A DNA stretch of 64,000 bases, taken from assembly GCA_028551475.1 (NCBI GenBank), contig CM052355.1, forward strand, positions 11,396,129 to 11,460,128. Direction: 5' to 3'. Below, piece after piece: positions 24,719 through 36,726 of the stretch. The translations under genes were made by a program, and so were the position numbers. The stretch comes from Casuarina equisetifolia. Lineage: Eukaryota > Streptophyta > Magnoliopsida > Fagales > Casuarinaceae. Each line of letters begins with the position of its first letter. Position 1 is the stretch's first letter. The notes beneath the pieces are model-generated. The model saw only the letters and a list, made by a program, of their open reading frames with translations. It searched no databases and had not been told where the DNA came from.

Positions 24719-26073
24719 ATGGAGTGTGGAGAGGGTCTCAGGTCGAGGAAGGAGGCTCTAAAACCTATCAGAACTAAGACAACAAACGCAGAAGATGGTG
24801 AAATCCGTCTAAATACTCTTGACGAGGTACTTGAAGAAGAGCCGTTGAGCCCATCAGCTCGCTTGTTCCATGAACCAACTTTTAACGTCTACATCTTAGC
24901 CATCATGGGGTGTAAGACCCGAATTAAGGCCGAGATGGCTGAGTCCTGCTTGGGGAACACTTTGGTTAAGCACCCTCGGTTCTCTAGTTTGCAGGTATGA
25001 AAAATAATACTAACTTGACATTATTTACAATCTAGTATTAGCTTTAATTTGATCACTTTTGAGAGACAGTCCATTTGCTTGTTACGAACTTTGATTATTA
25101 TAGCTTTCCAATTGACTTACTGGAAGAAGCACAGGTCGAGGATGAAAAAGGAAATATGAGATGGGTTCGAACAAAGGTGGATTTAGCGAGACACATAATA
25201 GTTCCTGAGATTGATCCTAGCATAGAATCAGGGGACCAGTTTGTTGAAGACTACATCTACAACCTCAGCAAAAGCACTATAGACATGTCCCAGCCGCTCT
25301 GGGACCTCCATATCCTTAACGTGAAAACATCAAATTCAGAGGCCATCGGTATATTCAGGATCCACCACTCACTTGGTGATGGCACATCTTTAGTCTCTCT
25401 TTTACTCGCATGCACGCGGAAAATCTCTGATCCGGAGGCTTTGCCAACGATTCCTGTGAAGAAGAAGAAGCAAGAAACTAGTAACTCTTGGTGGCTGTGG
25501 CGTTGCTTGAAATGGTTCTGGTGGGTTTGCCAGCTCCTTTGGCACACTGTCGTAGATGTTAGCATGTTCATAGCAACAGCTTGGTTCTTGAAGGACAGCG
25601 ACACGCCCCTCGAGAATCCACCGGGCTGTGAATCCAACCCACGAAGAATTGTTTACCGGACTTTCAGTTTGGACGACATTAAGTTGGTGAAGAACGCCAT
25701 GAACGCGGTGAGTCCACTTTCAAAGTTTCTGTTGTTTTCTCCACTGTTTTAACGGGGAAAGCTGGTGCTACTTCCCTCTAATTGTTTTTGTATGTTTTCG
25801 GTTCTGAGAAAACGAATCCATTTTCCTATTACCTATCTGCATATATTAATAACCAGTCCATATATCCCCCATATCGATAAAGACAAATAATTGCTCTTAT
25901 CACATGAATAAGAAAGGTGCTTTGAAGGGCCCCCACCATTTTTTGATAAAGCTTCTTCTGACATTGAATAGAAGGCTTCCAAAAAAAAAAAAGTGTCGGT
26001 GGAAAAATGAGGGAAAAATAGACTAAAAGTTCTCTACCTCAGTAAGGCATCCTTTATTGGTATCATTATTTTT

Positions 26074-26104
<31 letters not shown>

Positions 26105-27773
26105 GGAATTTCGACCATATTTAGTTTGAGAGGTGTTTGTTATTATAAAGCTCATTAAAGCCCAATTAGACTTTCTAATCTAGTTTAATATTAGTTTTTG
26201 ATACTATTAGGCCTAAATCCTTGGGACCTAATTATAAACCCTTTTATTTTTTTACTTTTTGCAATTTAAACAAATGAAGCTTTTATTACCCAAATAAATA
26301 ATTTTTTTTTACACATGCACAAAGGGAAATTATCAGTTAAAATTTAACTTAGAAAACAACCCAAATAAATAATTAGTTGATTACGTACTATTACACTAAT
26401 AAACTACACAACCTAGATATTTTGATTTTAAGTTTGACACGCGATATCCAAGTTGAGTGGTGTGCATATTAAATAAAATAAAATTTAAACAAAGACAAAT
26501 AACTGAGTTTTAAGTTCATGCATTAAATACCTGTGTAAGGACACAAAACTGTCTCTGGACTGTCTCTAGACAAACTGACAGGCTTTGTGAGGTTTGCAGA
26601 CCGTCAATGATGTTGCCCTAGGAATCACTCAGGCCGGTTTATCCCGCTATCTCAACAGGATATATGGTAAACTCTTTTTCAGTTGGCTTTCATTTATTGA
26701 TCTCCCCTTGGAAAGTCTCGCTTGTCAGTACTCTGTACTACAAACTGTGAATTGTTCATTGATTATTCAAGCACCTACGGCAGTAGACCCCATGTGCTCA
26801 CCACTTTCCATCGACTCATTCGACAGGTCAGGGTAAGAAAGGCGAGGAAGCAAATGAGACGAAAAATAATCTTCCCGAGGACATTCGTCTAAGATCAACT
26901 TTACTCATAAACATGAGACCATCTGCAGGGATTCAGGTGCCCTTCTCGTTTCTTCTCTGCACGCGTAATATTTGATCCAAAGTCTATTGGACGTCCGCAA
27001 AATCTTGTGTCTTGATGATTCTACCGAATCAAAATGCAGGCGTTAGCTGATATGATGGAGAAAGACACTGAAATAAAGTGGGGAAACTGGATTGGTTATG
27101 TCCTCCTCCCCTTCAAAATAGCGTTAAGGGAAGATCCATTGGACTATATTCGTGACGCCAAGGCCACTGTTGACCGAAAGAAGCACTCGTTAGAAGCTTT
27201 ATTTACCTTTTTCATTGCTGAGTTCGTTCTCAAAATTTTTGGCGTTAAGGTAGCAATTACTCTTCGAACTTTGGATACTATGGAATGGGTAAATTCTTGG
27301 GTTTAGATGCCCAAATATCAATACTACTAATCAGAGAGCTTATATACTTGCATTTTTTTCCCCTGCTAAACAGCGGGCAGGTGCCTTTTCTCATAGAATC
27401 CTCACCAAGTGTTCGTTGTGCTTCTCCAATCTAGTTGGGCCGCTAGAGGAAATTGGTTTTTATGGTCATGCTATGGCTTTCCTAGCTGCAGGCTGCTACG
27501 GCCAACCCCAGGTAAGGAATTTTGTCTCAAACAAATAAATGGTAAACATTGTTGTTCGTTTCTATTGTGCCGAAATCTAACTCCTTCCTTCTGCAGCCAT
27601 TGATGATCAACTATCAAAGTTTCACCAACCAGATGACCATTGTTGTATCAGCCGACGAAAGCGTAGTCCCTGATCCTCACCAGATTATTGACGACATAGA
27701 ACATTCTCTTAAACTCGTCAAGGACGCTGTCATAGCGAGGGGGCTTATCAAGGAAGATCAGAACAGAAATTAG
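24719..27773 (+). CDS. WSD: WSD-type acyltransferase (wax ester synthase / diacylglycerol acyltransferase)
   Basis: WSD enzymes esterify fatty alcohols or diacylglycerol with acyl-CoA at the ER, chiefly for cuticular wax. Seven exons: 24719-24994, 25135-25707, 26600-26666, 26827-26936, 27040-27249, 27374-27511, 27597-27773, with consistent phases; 1551 nt, 516 residues, slightly longer than Arabidopsis WSD1. EEPLSPSARLFHEP near residue 40 is family-typical. The catalytic HHxxxDG is intact as HHSLGDG at 169-175. A Trp-rich hydrophobic stretch at about 211-244 is the likely membrane segment. NDVALGITQAGLSRYL and the C-terminal domain with CFSNLVGPLEEIGFYG follow. The start codon is the first ATG after the TATA candidate. 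Intron 2 (892 bp) contains a T15G23 run. The gene looks functional; substrate cannot be told from sequence. Confidence 0.95.
26069..26106. repeat. T15-G23 homopolymer run in WSD intron 2
   Basis: Fifteen T are followed directly by twenty-three G. Runs of G this long are rare in plant introns, and length calls here are unreliable in most sequencing data. Confidence 0.85.
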
Positions 27774-28231
27774 GCACATTTCCAGCAGCCCTGCCTTTCC
27801 CAAGCTTGTTTCCCAGCATTCCTTCCTTTATTTTATTTTCCCTTTATTTTCTTTCCTCACTTTTCCATATCGTACAAGTGGAAAGAGTTGCAATTTGCTA
27901 TTTGGTGTATAAGACAACTAAGATTGAACAGGCTGAACCTGGCAGCCGTCTAACAATGGGTTTTGGTAATGTAGTTTGGTTATGCCTCATTGAAACAGAA
28001 AGCAATCAGACAAGTTATCTCCCACAGCAAAATTAGCAGCAAGACAAAAAATGCCAAGCACAACATCAACGAAGCAATGTTGACAACAAAAGGTTCCCGA
28101 CTAACTGCCAAACATAATAACAATTTCATATTTCACAATCTGGCATCCAAATTGAAATAGAAGATATAGATTTAGCTACCCGTGTTTTAGGAAGAAAAAA
28201 CTCTAAAGATAGAGACTAAGTTTATAGTTTG
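27774..28231. other. WSD 3' flank
   Basis: This contains the WSD 3' UTR and spacer up to the small LTR element. No canonical AATAAA stands out close to the stop codon, and no other feature is recognisable. Confidence 0.5.
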
Positions 28232-29747
28232 TGTTCAAAAACATGATTAGAAGCTTGCCTGTGAATATGAGAATTCCAGCATAAACAAGATAGTGGGAAC
28301 AAAAGAAAAGACAAAAAGAAAAAAAAATTGAGAAATAAAAGAGAAACAAAAAAGAGAAAAGAAAAGAAAGAGAAATTCTCATTATCACAAGACCAACCTG
28401 CCCTACTATAATATTACATGAGAGCAAAACATATTTTCAAGATAATTTATTCTTTGTTACAAAATAAAACAATAACCTCCTTTTATATATAATTTTCAAC
28501 CAATACAATAAGTGATAATAAATGACAATAAATGTGCCAATTGGTAGAAATTCTTAGATCCATTGATGCATGAATCTTGGAAGTGGTAGAAAATCTTGGA
28601 TAGTAATTTCTTCTTATATGCGTGCATATAATTTTCGTATTTTTTCAGCTGAGCAAACTTATGTGTGGTAACGCTTTAGTTTGAGAGAAAGTTAGAAGTA
28701 GTATAGAATGTAAAGGCTGAGCATCATTGGCCAAAAAAAATCATGGAGTCTTCTGTAAAATATTATGTGGTGAAGAAAATCGTACATTCTATTGTTTCTA
28801 AGAAAAAGCTAAAAGAAAGAGACCATTGATGTTTAAAAAGAACATAACATTGGCATCTTGATGTATCAAAAAGTATAATCTATATGTCATTATCGATCAG
28901 TGGAAACGACCAAAGAGAATCAACCTAGAATTTCTTAAACGGGGGAGTAAAAGGGATTCAAGAGAGGCATTGATTTGTAGAAACAACCGAAGAGAGGAAG
29001 AAAAAAGAAGTAGAGAGGTCTAAATAAAAATAGAAGGAAAAGCAAATAACAAGGAAGGTAAAGAGACCAAAATGAGCATCGTAGATTAAGTAACAAAAAA
29101 TAGTAAGATTAAAAGGTATTGCACTCATAGGAAGGAAAGATAAAATCTTGAATTAAGATTAGAAAAGCTATGAGAAGAAAATAAAATTAAGTTTAGTAAA
29201 CAATTAAAGAGATTAAGAAAAACCACCATAAAATGCTGCCAAAATTCTGTAGAAATATAAATATGAAGAGAAAAGACAACAAGAAGCAAGTTTTTTTTTT
29301 TATTATTGTATGGTTCGCTTAACAAGGATAAAAAGGTCCAGGAACGAGACTTTCCTCAAAAGGCTCTGATACCATGTTGAAAAACATGATTAGATGCTTG
29401 CTTATGAATATAACAATTTTGGCATAAACAAGATAGCGGGAACAAAAAAAAGACAAAAAAAAAAAGAAAGAAAAGGAATTCCCATTATCACAAGGCCAAC
29501 TAGCTTTGCTACAATATCACATGAGAGCAAAACATATTGCCATTATAATTTATTCATTGTTATAAAATAGAACCACATACTCTTTTTATATACAATTTTC
29601 AATCAAAAATAAATAATAATAAATGATAATAAATGTGCCAATTGGCAGAAAATCTTGGATTCATTTGTGTGTGAACCTTGATAATGGTAGAGAATCTTGG
29701 GTAATGGTCTCTTGTCATTGGATGCATATAATTTTCATATTTCTTCA
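28232..29747 (-). mobile_element. Small non-autonomous LTR retroelement (no coding capacity)
   Basis: Two similar segments, 28232-28647 and 29375-29747, both start TGTT and end TTCA on the plus strand and share long words such as caattttggcat/aacaagatag, catgagagcaaaacatatt and aataaatgtgccaattgg. Immediately left of the right copy, 29364-29374 reads ctctgatacca, the complement of the tRNA-iMet primer site TGGTATCAGAG. The element is thus on the minus strand, with 29747-29375 as its 5' LTR. The 727-bp internal region encodes nothing. An 8-nt direct repeat, atagtttg, lies at 28224-28231 (directly adjacent) and 29754-29761 (6 nt beyond the LTR), a possible but imperfect target duplication. Confidence 0.75.
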
Positions 29748-29761
29748 GCTGTAATAGTTTG

Positions 29762-30562
29762 AACGGCATTGATTGATCGGGTAAAGGGATGAGTCAAAGG
29801 GAGATCTTGAATTTCTGGGAGTTGGTACTTCTTCTTTGGTCAATCTATGATGAGGATCAACTATAGAAACTAAGGAATGATGAAAGGAAAAACGACTCAA
29901 AGGGAGATCAGCTAATTCTTCAAGGTAATTATGCTGGCGTATTAGGGAGTGAATAGAGTTCAAAATAAATACTTTATTAAAAAATTTGATTTAGGTAACC
30001 ACAAATCATTAGGTACGTATAACAGCAAAAAAAGGTAAAAAGCTAACAAAGCGACGGGCATGCTTACGTATGCCATAACCAGGACATGACCAAGCATTAT
30101 CTTGCAATCGTGTCACAGGTAGTTTTTATCCAATTTAGGAAGGAGAGATTGGCTCAAAAACGTGATCATTACATTTCAGATTAAGTGATTTGGAAATAAC
30201 AAAACGCAGTAATTCGTTTTGTAGGAGATGCAGATGATAAAAAGAACTTATAGATTATTTATTCTTGAATGTTGGAACAACAATTTGTTGATTCAGTGAA
30301 AAACTGCGATGCCAATTTAGAAGAACAGTTGAGAACATTATGTGCAGAGTTGCCTAAGTATCGGGATCTGGATAAACTATAAGCTTGATAATTTTGCACA
30401 ACTTATACGTCATTATCAATATGTTTTTACGTTTGATAGGTGACTGAATGAACCATGTTCGTTAGTAATTTCCATATATTTAGAGAAAGAACTACAACGG
30501 ACATAACAAATCCTAATAAGACTTATTCAGCTTCTCTCAAGAAATAGAAAGGTCTATTTTTC
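29762..30562. other. Unassigned spacer upstream of the DUF1442 gene
   Basis: I see no coding sequence, RNA gene or element ends in this 0.8 kb. The right end should include distal promoter of the DUF1442 gene. Confidence 0.5.
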
Positions 30563-30569
30563 TATAAAA
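30563..30569 (+). promoter_or_regulatory. TATA box candidate of the DUF1442 gene
   Basis: TATAAAA lies about 400 nt upstream of the first in-frame ATG of the DUF1442 gene. This would imply a 5' UTR of about 365 nt, or an unseen 5' UTR intron. Confidence 0.4.
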
Positions 30570-30960
30570 GGTTGCAGCCACCTCTAAGGTTATACCTTTT
30601 TGACAGAGCTTGATTATTTACCATAGAAAATTGTGGTGTGGATGAGTATCCGGTATATGTGGAGACAGTTCTTAACTTCCGCGGTCTGACTACGCTGTCA
30701 TAGTCTTTTATCGGCAGAATATTACGAGGAGACGTGCACGTCCTCTTTGGCTCTTTCGTGAGGAACCCCAAAAAGGTAGGGAAAATTTTATCATCTTTAG
30801 GACGGAGAAAAAGAGGACTCCATTGAAACCTTCTCGTTCTTGTAATTGTTTCTCAGACTGCAATCCCAGTACAGTTTGCTTGCTTCATCAAGTTATCAGA
30901 TCTGTTCGAGATCTCTCGTTTGGAGCAATCTGTTACGTTTCTGGAATACACTTGTGTCGC

Positions 30961-32477
30961 ATGATGCCGAGGATGGATTGGTCTGCAGCATCTGCTACAA
31001 AGGCTTATCTTGATACTCTTAAAATGGTGTGCTTTTTATTACTTTTAACCTTTTTCCTCTTCCTTCTTTTTTTTTTTTTTTGAGGGGATGAATATGATGT
31101 AAAGTCTTTTGTTCTTCTCCATTTTCTTCATCCCTCCCTTATGGTTTTTTTTTTCTTATTTTCTTTTTAAAATTTTTCTCTAGCACAAAGCACGTGTAAA
31201 AATCAGTTGTTCTTTGAGGTAGATGTTACAAAATTCCTGATTTTCGTGTTCCAATTAACTTTACTAGTAATGAAAGGCGACATGATCAAACAAAAGTTCC
31301 CAACCGTTTCTTTTATGGGACTTGTTTGAAAGGATAATGAGACTCAAAAAAAATCTACATGGCCATCCTTTCAAACGGAAGTCATTTACATTCGAATTCT
31401 TTTACCAACAGAATTGAAAGGAAATCTTAACTAATTAATACTTTCTATCTATGGCTATTGTTATTTATGCTCAAATTTGAAACTAATATTTGGTTGCATC
31501 TACTAGCATGAAGGAGTGTGCCTTCAATGTTGTGTTACGGATGGTCTCACATCAATTTTTCTTACAATGACTAGCTTTAAGTAATTAAGCCGATTTCACC
31601 TGTCTCATACTCTATGAAGGCTGATCGAGTTTTTCTACGAAGAATTTACATCGGCAGTAAGAGTTATGGAAGTTTATTCAGCTAAAATAAGATATAAAGA
31701 GGGCTTAGCCTAATTATTTTTCAGAAAAGTTGAGAAATGGAAAGCTATTACCTTTCATTTAGACAACTTAGAAGGATTGTTGCTGACCTCCCTGTCTTTC
31801 AGTGTAACAATCGCAGGAGAAAATGCGACTCGTGGAAGTCGCAGGAACCTGGGAGCAGTGAATTCGTGTCAGCCTTAGCAGCAGGCATGAGATCTAAACT
31901 AATTGTGGAGGTGACTTCTGGTGTTTCGCCATCCACAATCGCCTTAGCAGCTGCCGCACGACAAACTGGGGGAAGGCTGGTGTGTATTCTTCCAGAACCA
32001 GATCTTGATGTATCGAAAAGTATAATCAAGGACCTGGGTCTTAAGGACCTAGTGGAATTCCGAACGGGGGACCCCTCCAAGTTATTGCAAAATTACGAGA
32101 ACATTGATTTTTCTCTTGTTGATTGCAAGAACGATAACTATATACGGTTCCTGAAGTTGCTAGATGTTAACCCTAGAAGATCAGTGGTGGTGGCTAACAA
32201 CTTGGTCGGCAAGAAAAAGGGGTTGGAAGGCCATTTGAAAGGAGTGAAGGAGAAGGTTGCAGTGAGGTCTCTGAAGCATCCTATTGGGAAAGGCATGGAG
32301 GTCACCATGATTGGTAAAAAGGAGGAGATTCCTAAGAGGGAGTGGGGACGCGGTGGACGTCCTGGTGGGGGACTTAGAAGTGGTTCTATGAAAGGACCAG
32401 GAAAAAGCAAATGGGTCGTCAAAGTTGATGAGGAGAGTGGTGAAGAACACATTTTCAGGGTTCCTAAGTCACTATAG
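30961..32477 (+). CDS. DUF1442 family protein, function unknown
   Basis: Two exons, 30961-31026 and 31803-32477, joined in phase 0 over a 776-bp GT-AG intron, give 246 residues from the first ATG. The ATG at 30973 (MDWSAASATKAYLDTLK) matches the usual family start better. Exon 2 continues with EFVSALAAGMRSKLIVEV, a stretch IALAAAARQTGGRLVCILPE and an alternating strand-helix pattern resembling a Rossmann-like, methyltransferase-type fold, as predicted for this plant-specific family. The C-terminal 50 residues are Gly/Arg/Lys-rich (WGRGGRPGGGLRSG) and end FRVPKSL. No catalytic residues are established for the family. The open frame extends upstream of 31803 to 31737, but the acceptor at 31801-31802 and the family match put the exon start at 31803. 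Confidence 0.88.
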
Positions 32478-34159
32478 ACTTCGTTTGGCTTGAAAGTCAA
32501 TATTCTTCTACAAGTGTTTTGCCAAGTTCATATTTCTTGTAGTGTCCCATCTTCGTGAAACCACTGAGAATTTTATGCAGCATCAAGATGCCTAGTAGTC
32601 ATGCGGCTGAAGAAGCAGGGTGATTTACAGAAGCTCTTTGTTAAATCACTACCTTAGCCATGACTGCATTTGATGACAGTGCAGGTCATCGTTTGCTAGA
32701 GGGTAATTGAGGTTCAAACGGGAAGAGTAGCTGAGGCTGAGTCCCCCCTGTTGGCTTTCCGACCTTCGTCTCTCCTAAACTTTTACGTAACTATGGAACA
32801 AGTTTAAGTATATTCTATCGTCTCTCGCGACCGAATATTATATCTTAAAAATTATATTTTATTACTTTCTTCCCTACTATTTTAGGGGCAGTAAACCTTG
32901 TTTATGGCTATACAAAAAATCTCTATGTATTGGTAAAAAAATATATGGATCATGGGATTGTTCGATACAATTGAGCATTCCTGATGATTCTTGTAAACAT
33001 GCCCGTAGTTGCTTATGTTTTTTCTTTGTGCTTATTTGATTTTTTTTTTTCTCTTGTTACATGCAACTCTTTGTTCTTATTTGGTCATTTTCAGTCTTTG
33101 ATATAATGCAGGTCTTAATGCACAGCATTTATGAGTAGATTATATTATATTCCAGAAGCAACAACATGCAATAGACTTGCTACTCTATTTAAAGTGTAGT
33201 ACTAAATACACTATTTGAAAAATCTGAAATATCAAAAAGAACAGGAGCTTAATGTCTCAATCAAACTCGGTTATGATAAAATGAGAAAAAAAAAACAAAT
33301 GCAATTGATAAATTTACATTCACTATAAAACTTACATTATAAACTTGTGAACTTTCAGATTTATCCCTCTACAAAATAAAAATTAATATATAAATTAGTC
33401 ATTCAATTTTAAAGATTGATGTTAAGAACAAAATTTATCTAGTTAAAATGTTATGTTTGACTAGATCTTGTTTTGGGGGCATGAGATGTCAAACCTAGAA
33501 CCTAAATTTTTTAGGCCAATGCCTTGTCATATATTGGTGTGTTTTAGTTGAGTTGTACTACAATTCTTAAATGAAAATTTTTATGTGAAATTTCTTTTCA
33601 TAAAAATCTAACAAAAATTATACTTTATATATTTCTACATGAATATTATCAGAATTTTCACCCAATAGTTCTCTAGTACATCCCAATAAACAAAATTTTA
33701 AATAAAGCGATAAAGAAAAAGATGTCAACATTTATTTTTCCACTTTAAAGTAGAAAAAAAATACATAAAGAAATTTGTTGACACCACTGACTTCTGTTGT
33801 ACTTGGAATCAATTTATTTTTTCCAAACAAAAATTTTCTTCAATCTAATGTTACAAAAGAAATATCAATAACTAGGGACAACAAAATACATTTATAGGAG
33901 AAAAGTTGATTTTATTATTATTATTATATACACCATTTATTTTTTAAATATTTTACCACGAAGATAATTTCATGTACATCCCGCCAAAAAGAGAAACATA
34001 ATTATTTTTCAAATATTTAAATATGAAATAAAGAATAAGATGGTATTTTTTAATCCACCGACATGGTATTATTTTATTTTCCTTTATAAATTGGTCTCTT
34101 GGGGTCTAGGCCTATCCATTCACAATTGTCATATTCTCTCTCTCACTTTTAGTCTTTAA
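32478..34159. other. Non-coding AT-rich spacer
   Basis: This begins with the DUF1442 3' UTR, then becomes a strongly AT-rich stretch (about 32,800-34,100) without recognisable genes, RNA or element ends. Confidence 0.55.
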
Positions 34160-34520
34160 TGTCATGGCCTAATTTCATTCCAAAAGATCAACTTAATGAA
34201 AATAGTAGTTAAACCCTTTTATATGATCAAAGCATCTAGCTTACCTTTCTAATATAAAAAAATAAAGTTTAATACATTTTCTCCCCCCCCCCCCAAATCC
34301 ATGTCACCCTCAACATGGGTGCAACCCATTGCCTACACCCCACACTAAGGGGTAATAATAGCACCACTAGGTCAAGTCCACCAAGTTAGGTCATGGTTTG
34401 GTTCTGATACCACATGTCATGAGCTTGAGTTCCATTCCAACGGGAGAAGTAGCCAAGCCCCCTTATATGGTCAAATCATCCCACTTGTCTTTCTAATATG
34501 AGATAATAAAAATCATTACA
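34160..34520 (-). mobile_element. TRIM-like miniature LTR retroelement
   Basis: Two related ~110-bp segments, 34160-34276 and 34415-34520, both start TGTCATG and end in a TACA tetranucleotide on the plus strand; they share ttatatg-tcaaa-catc and ctttctaatat. Next to the right copy, 34401-34412 reads gttctgatacca, the complement of a TGGTATCAGAAC primer site. Next to the left copy a C12 tract (34283-34294) would be a polypurine tract on the minus strand. The layout LTR-PBS-short internal region-PPT-LTR within 361 bp is that of a terminal-repeat retrotransposon in miniature. LTR copies are strongly diverged and no target duplication is clear, so the element is old. Confidence 0.65.
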
Positions 34521-34890
34521 TCAATTTCTTTGACTTCCCAAACATGAAATTTGTGTACACATATTGCCAATGATTTTCGCGCTTCTATATGCTATATGCT
34601 CCGAAACCAGAATGCTAGGGCTTAATTCGAAGACCACAAGATAGTCTTCTTACATGATCAAGAAGTTTATTTGTGTTGTTCTAATTCACAGGGTTTATTT
34701 GCATTGATCTCAATTGTAGTGCTTAAAGATCTATTACCGCCTATGCATATCAGGGTTTGAATGTATCTCATCTACCCTTTAAAGGTATGATGTCGGCCTT
34801 TGATTTTCCTCGATTTGCAATTCAATGATTTGTATTTTTCCATATTGCTTGACAATTCACCAACTTAGGGTTTCGTTACTTCCTTTCTAG

Positions 34891-35940
34891 GATCCAAGAA
34901 GAAGTTTTAGGGACAAGAAAGATGTAATACCCGTCATAACTTTAGCCTATCCTTACACAAACTCTAGCTACAATGTCTCCATGAATACGCTCTCAGTCAT
35001 GCAAGAAGAATTTCAAAGGGGAAACAGGATATGTGAGGTAAAGGAAACAAGCAAAACCAATTTGACTAGCCACTTTGAGCCATTCATTTTCTTTGAAGCA
35101 TATAAAAATTATCTACAAATAAATGTAATTGCTAGGAGCTTTATGAATTGGAAAGGGTGGGTTGAATCTCAGCTTCATCTGTTGATTATGAAGATTGAAA
35201 GGGACACACGAGATTAACTCTAGCACCACCCACACCCCAATGACCTTTTGGACAAACTCAAACTATTACATTGTTGTTAGTTTATGGGCTTGAAGCATAA
35301 AAATTTTGTTTCTCCTTAGAGGAATGAACCGTTTGATCTAAGGTTAACTATTAGACAACTTAAGAACTTCTTAAGGATGTTCACATCTATAAAACCCAGG
35401 ATGTTGATTAATATATGTCACGTAAAATGCAAAGACATTCCTTTATTTGTCTTTCCCAATAGAGCTCGACATGTACTTGCTAGAAAAACAGCCAGAGAAG
35501 ATGTTGGATCAGCTCAGAGAATAAGAAACTTTAACCCTCTTAGAGCGCCTGAGGATGTAGGTCGAAAGCAAAGAAAAAGAAATGAAACTAATACTAGCAA
35601 TAATTCTTTGGCAAAGTGTGGAAGTCTACCTTTAGGAAGGGAAGAAGAATGTGACACAAGCAACAAGCTAGGAAAATCTAAATCTGTGGCAACAAACAGG
35701 AATGAACCTTTAGAAAGGAATGAACCAATTGTCCAGGCCTTGGAACACTCATCTAAAGAGCTAGGCATAGCAGCATGTGAGCAAGTGTTCAAACCTTGTG
35801 CCAACTTTTTTAATGATTGTGTTGTATCGGGGCTTGATCTAGATGAGTTTACTGCATCTTCCTCCAACATAGCTTCTGATTCTCCTGTCCCAAAATTTCA
35901 CATCTTTGGTGAAGGCAAACTACTGATGCCTTTAAAGTAG
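34891..35940 (+). pseudogene. Nuclear poly(A) polymerase C-terminal fragment, broken
   Basis: In one frame from 34891 the reading matches the C-terminal RNA-binding half of plant nuclear poly(A) polymerases: DPRRSFRDKK, then AYPYTNSSYNVS, EEFQRGNRICE, FFEAYKNYLQI, NWKGWVESQLH, IERDTRD, HPHPND, FMGLKH and LFVFPNRAR. A polypyrimidine-AG (tttctag) precedes 34891, so the left edge looks like a retained exon acceptor. In-frame stops sit at 35215 and 35221, with two more before the long open part from 35377 to a stop at 35938. No catalytic nucleotidyltransferase exon is visible upstream. The blocks are contiguous, with no introns after 34891. It is a gene fragment rather than an active gene; whether it arose by partial duplication or retrocopy is open. 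Confidence 0.82.
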
Positions 35941-36726
35941 GAAATGATGATTTTCTTAACACTAATGTGGACAATTTGTCTCCACTTCTGATTTTTGTCC
36001 ATTTGGATATACTCATTTTTTATTTTTTTTATTTTTTTTAACTTTTGAGTATCATGATTGTTATTGTAAAGAATGAAATATGCATCACGAGTTTTTTTGT
36101 ATTTACTTTTTTCACTCCATAAGAAAAATGTTTTATATTATATTTTTTATCATTCAAAGAATTTAGTTTAGTAATTCATTACATAAACTCTACTGCTCTA
36201 TCTCTCTTTCACTTTTGGATTGCGAGAAAAAAATTGACTATAATCAAGAGTATTTTGTTACTCCACTCTTTGATCTCTAGGCAGTTATAAAAACGTTCCA
36301 AAATGGTTTGTTAGATCAACAATGATTGTTGATAATAATTGTGATAGGAGAAGGTAGGTAGAATGTTGAAATCATGAAACACAAAATTGAACAAATTGAT
36401 ATATTTATATATGCACACACCCCAAAATCGGATATTTAAAAAAAGATATACGCATAATTTCGTAATGGAAATCATAAAAGCAGTGGATACGGATAGCGAC
36501 GTGCCATTGGCGTGCGGAGTTTGCAAGAAATGGCGGGAAGAATCATTGCTCTCGAGTAGGAAACGTTAACCACCATCACCACCAACCGCATTGGAACCTT
36601 CAATCCGAAGGGATCTAGACTTCTCAACCGCCTCAACATGCCTTCACATTCACACTCGCACTTCTTGTTCTAGTAATTAGTTGTTAGGACCCTTGTGTCT
36701 CAAATCAACAAATTTCAGTTCTCTGA
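35941..36726. other. Upstream region of the b561/DOMON gene
   Basis: Non-coding 0.8 kb between the pseudogene and the next gene. It should hold the b561/DOMON promoter and 5' UTR. Short open frames near 36,460 do not match a family. Confidence 0.5.

Noticed and set aside
31737-31802. Start of the DUF1442 gene at the ATG 31737
   Set aside because: The 22 codons before 31803 do not resemble the family, while the exon at 30961-31026 gives the expected N-terminus and a clean acceptor lies at 31801-31802.
36464-36569. 34-codon open frame upstream of the b561/DOMON gene
   Set aside because: Too short to support without homology; it may be an upstream open frame, but the transcript start is unknown.
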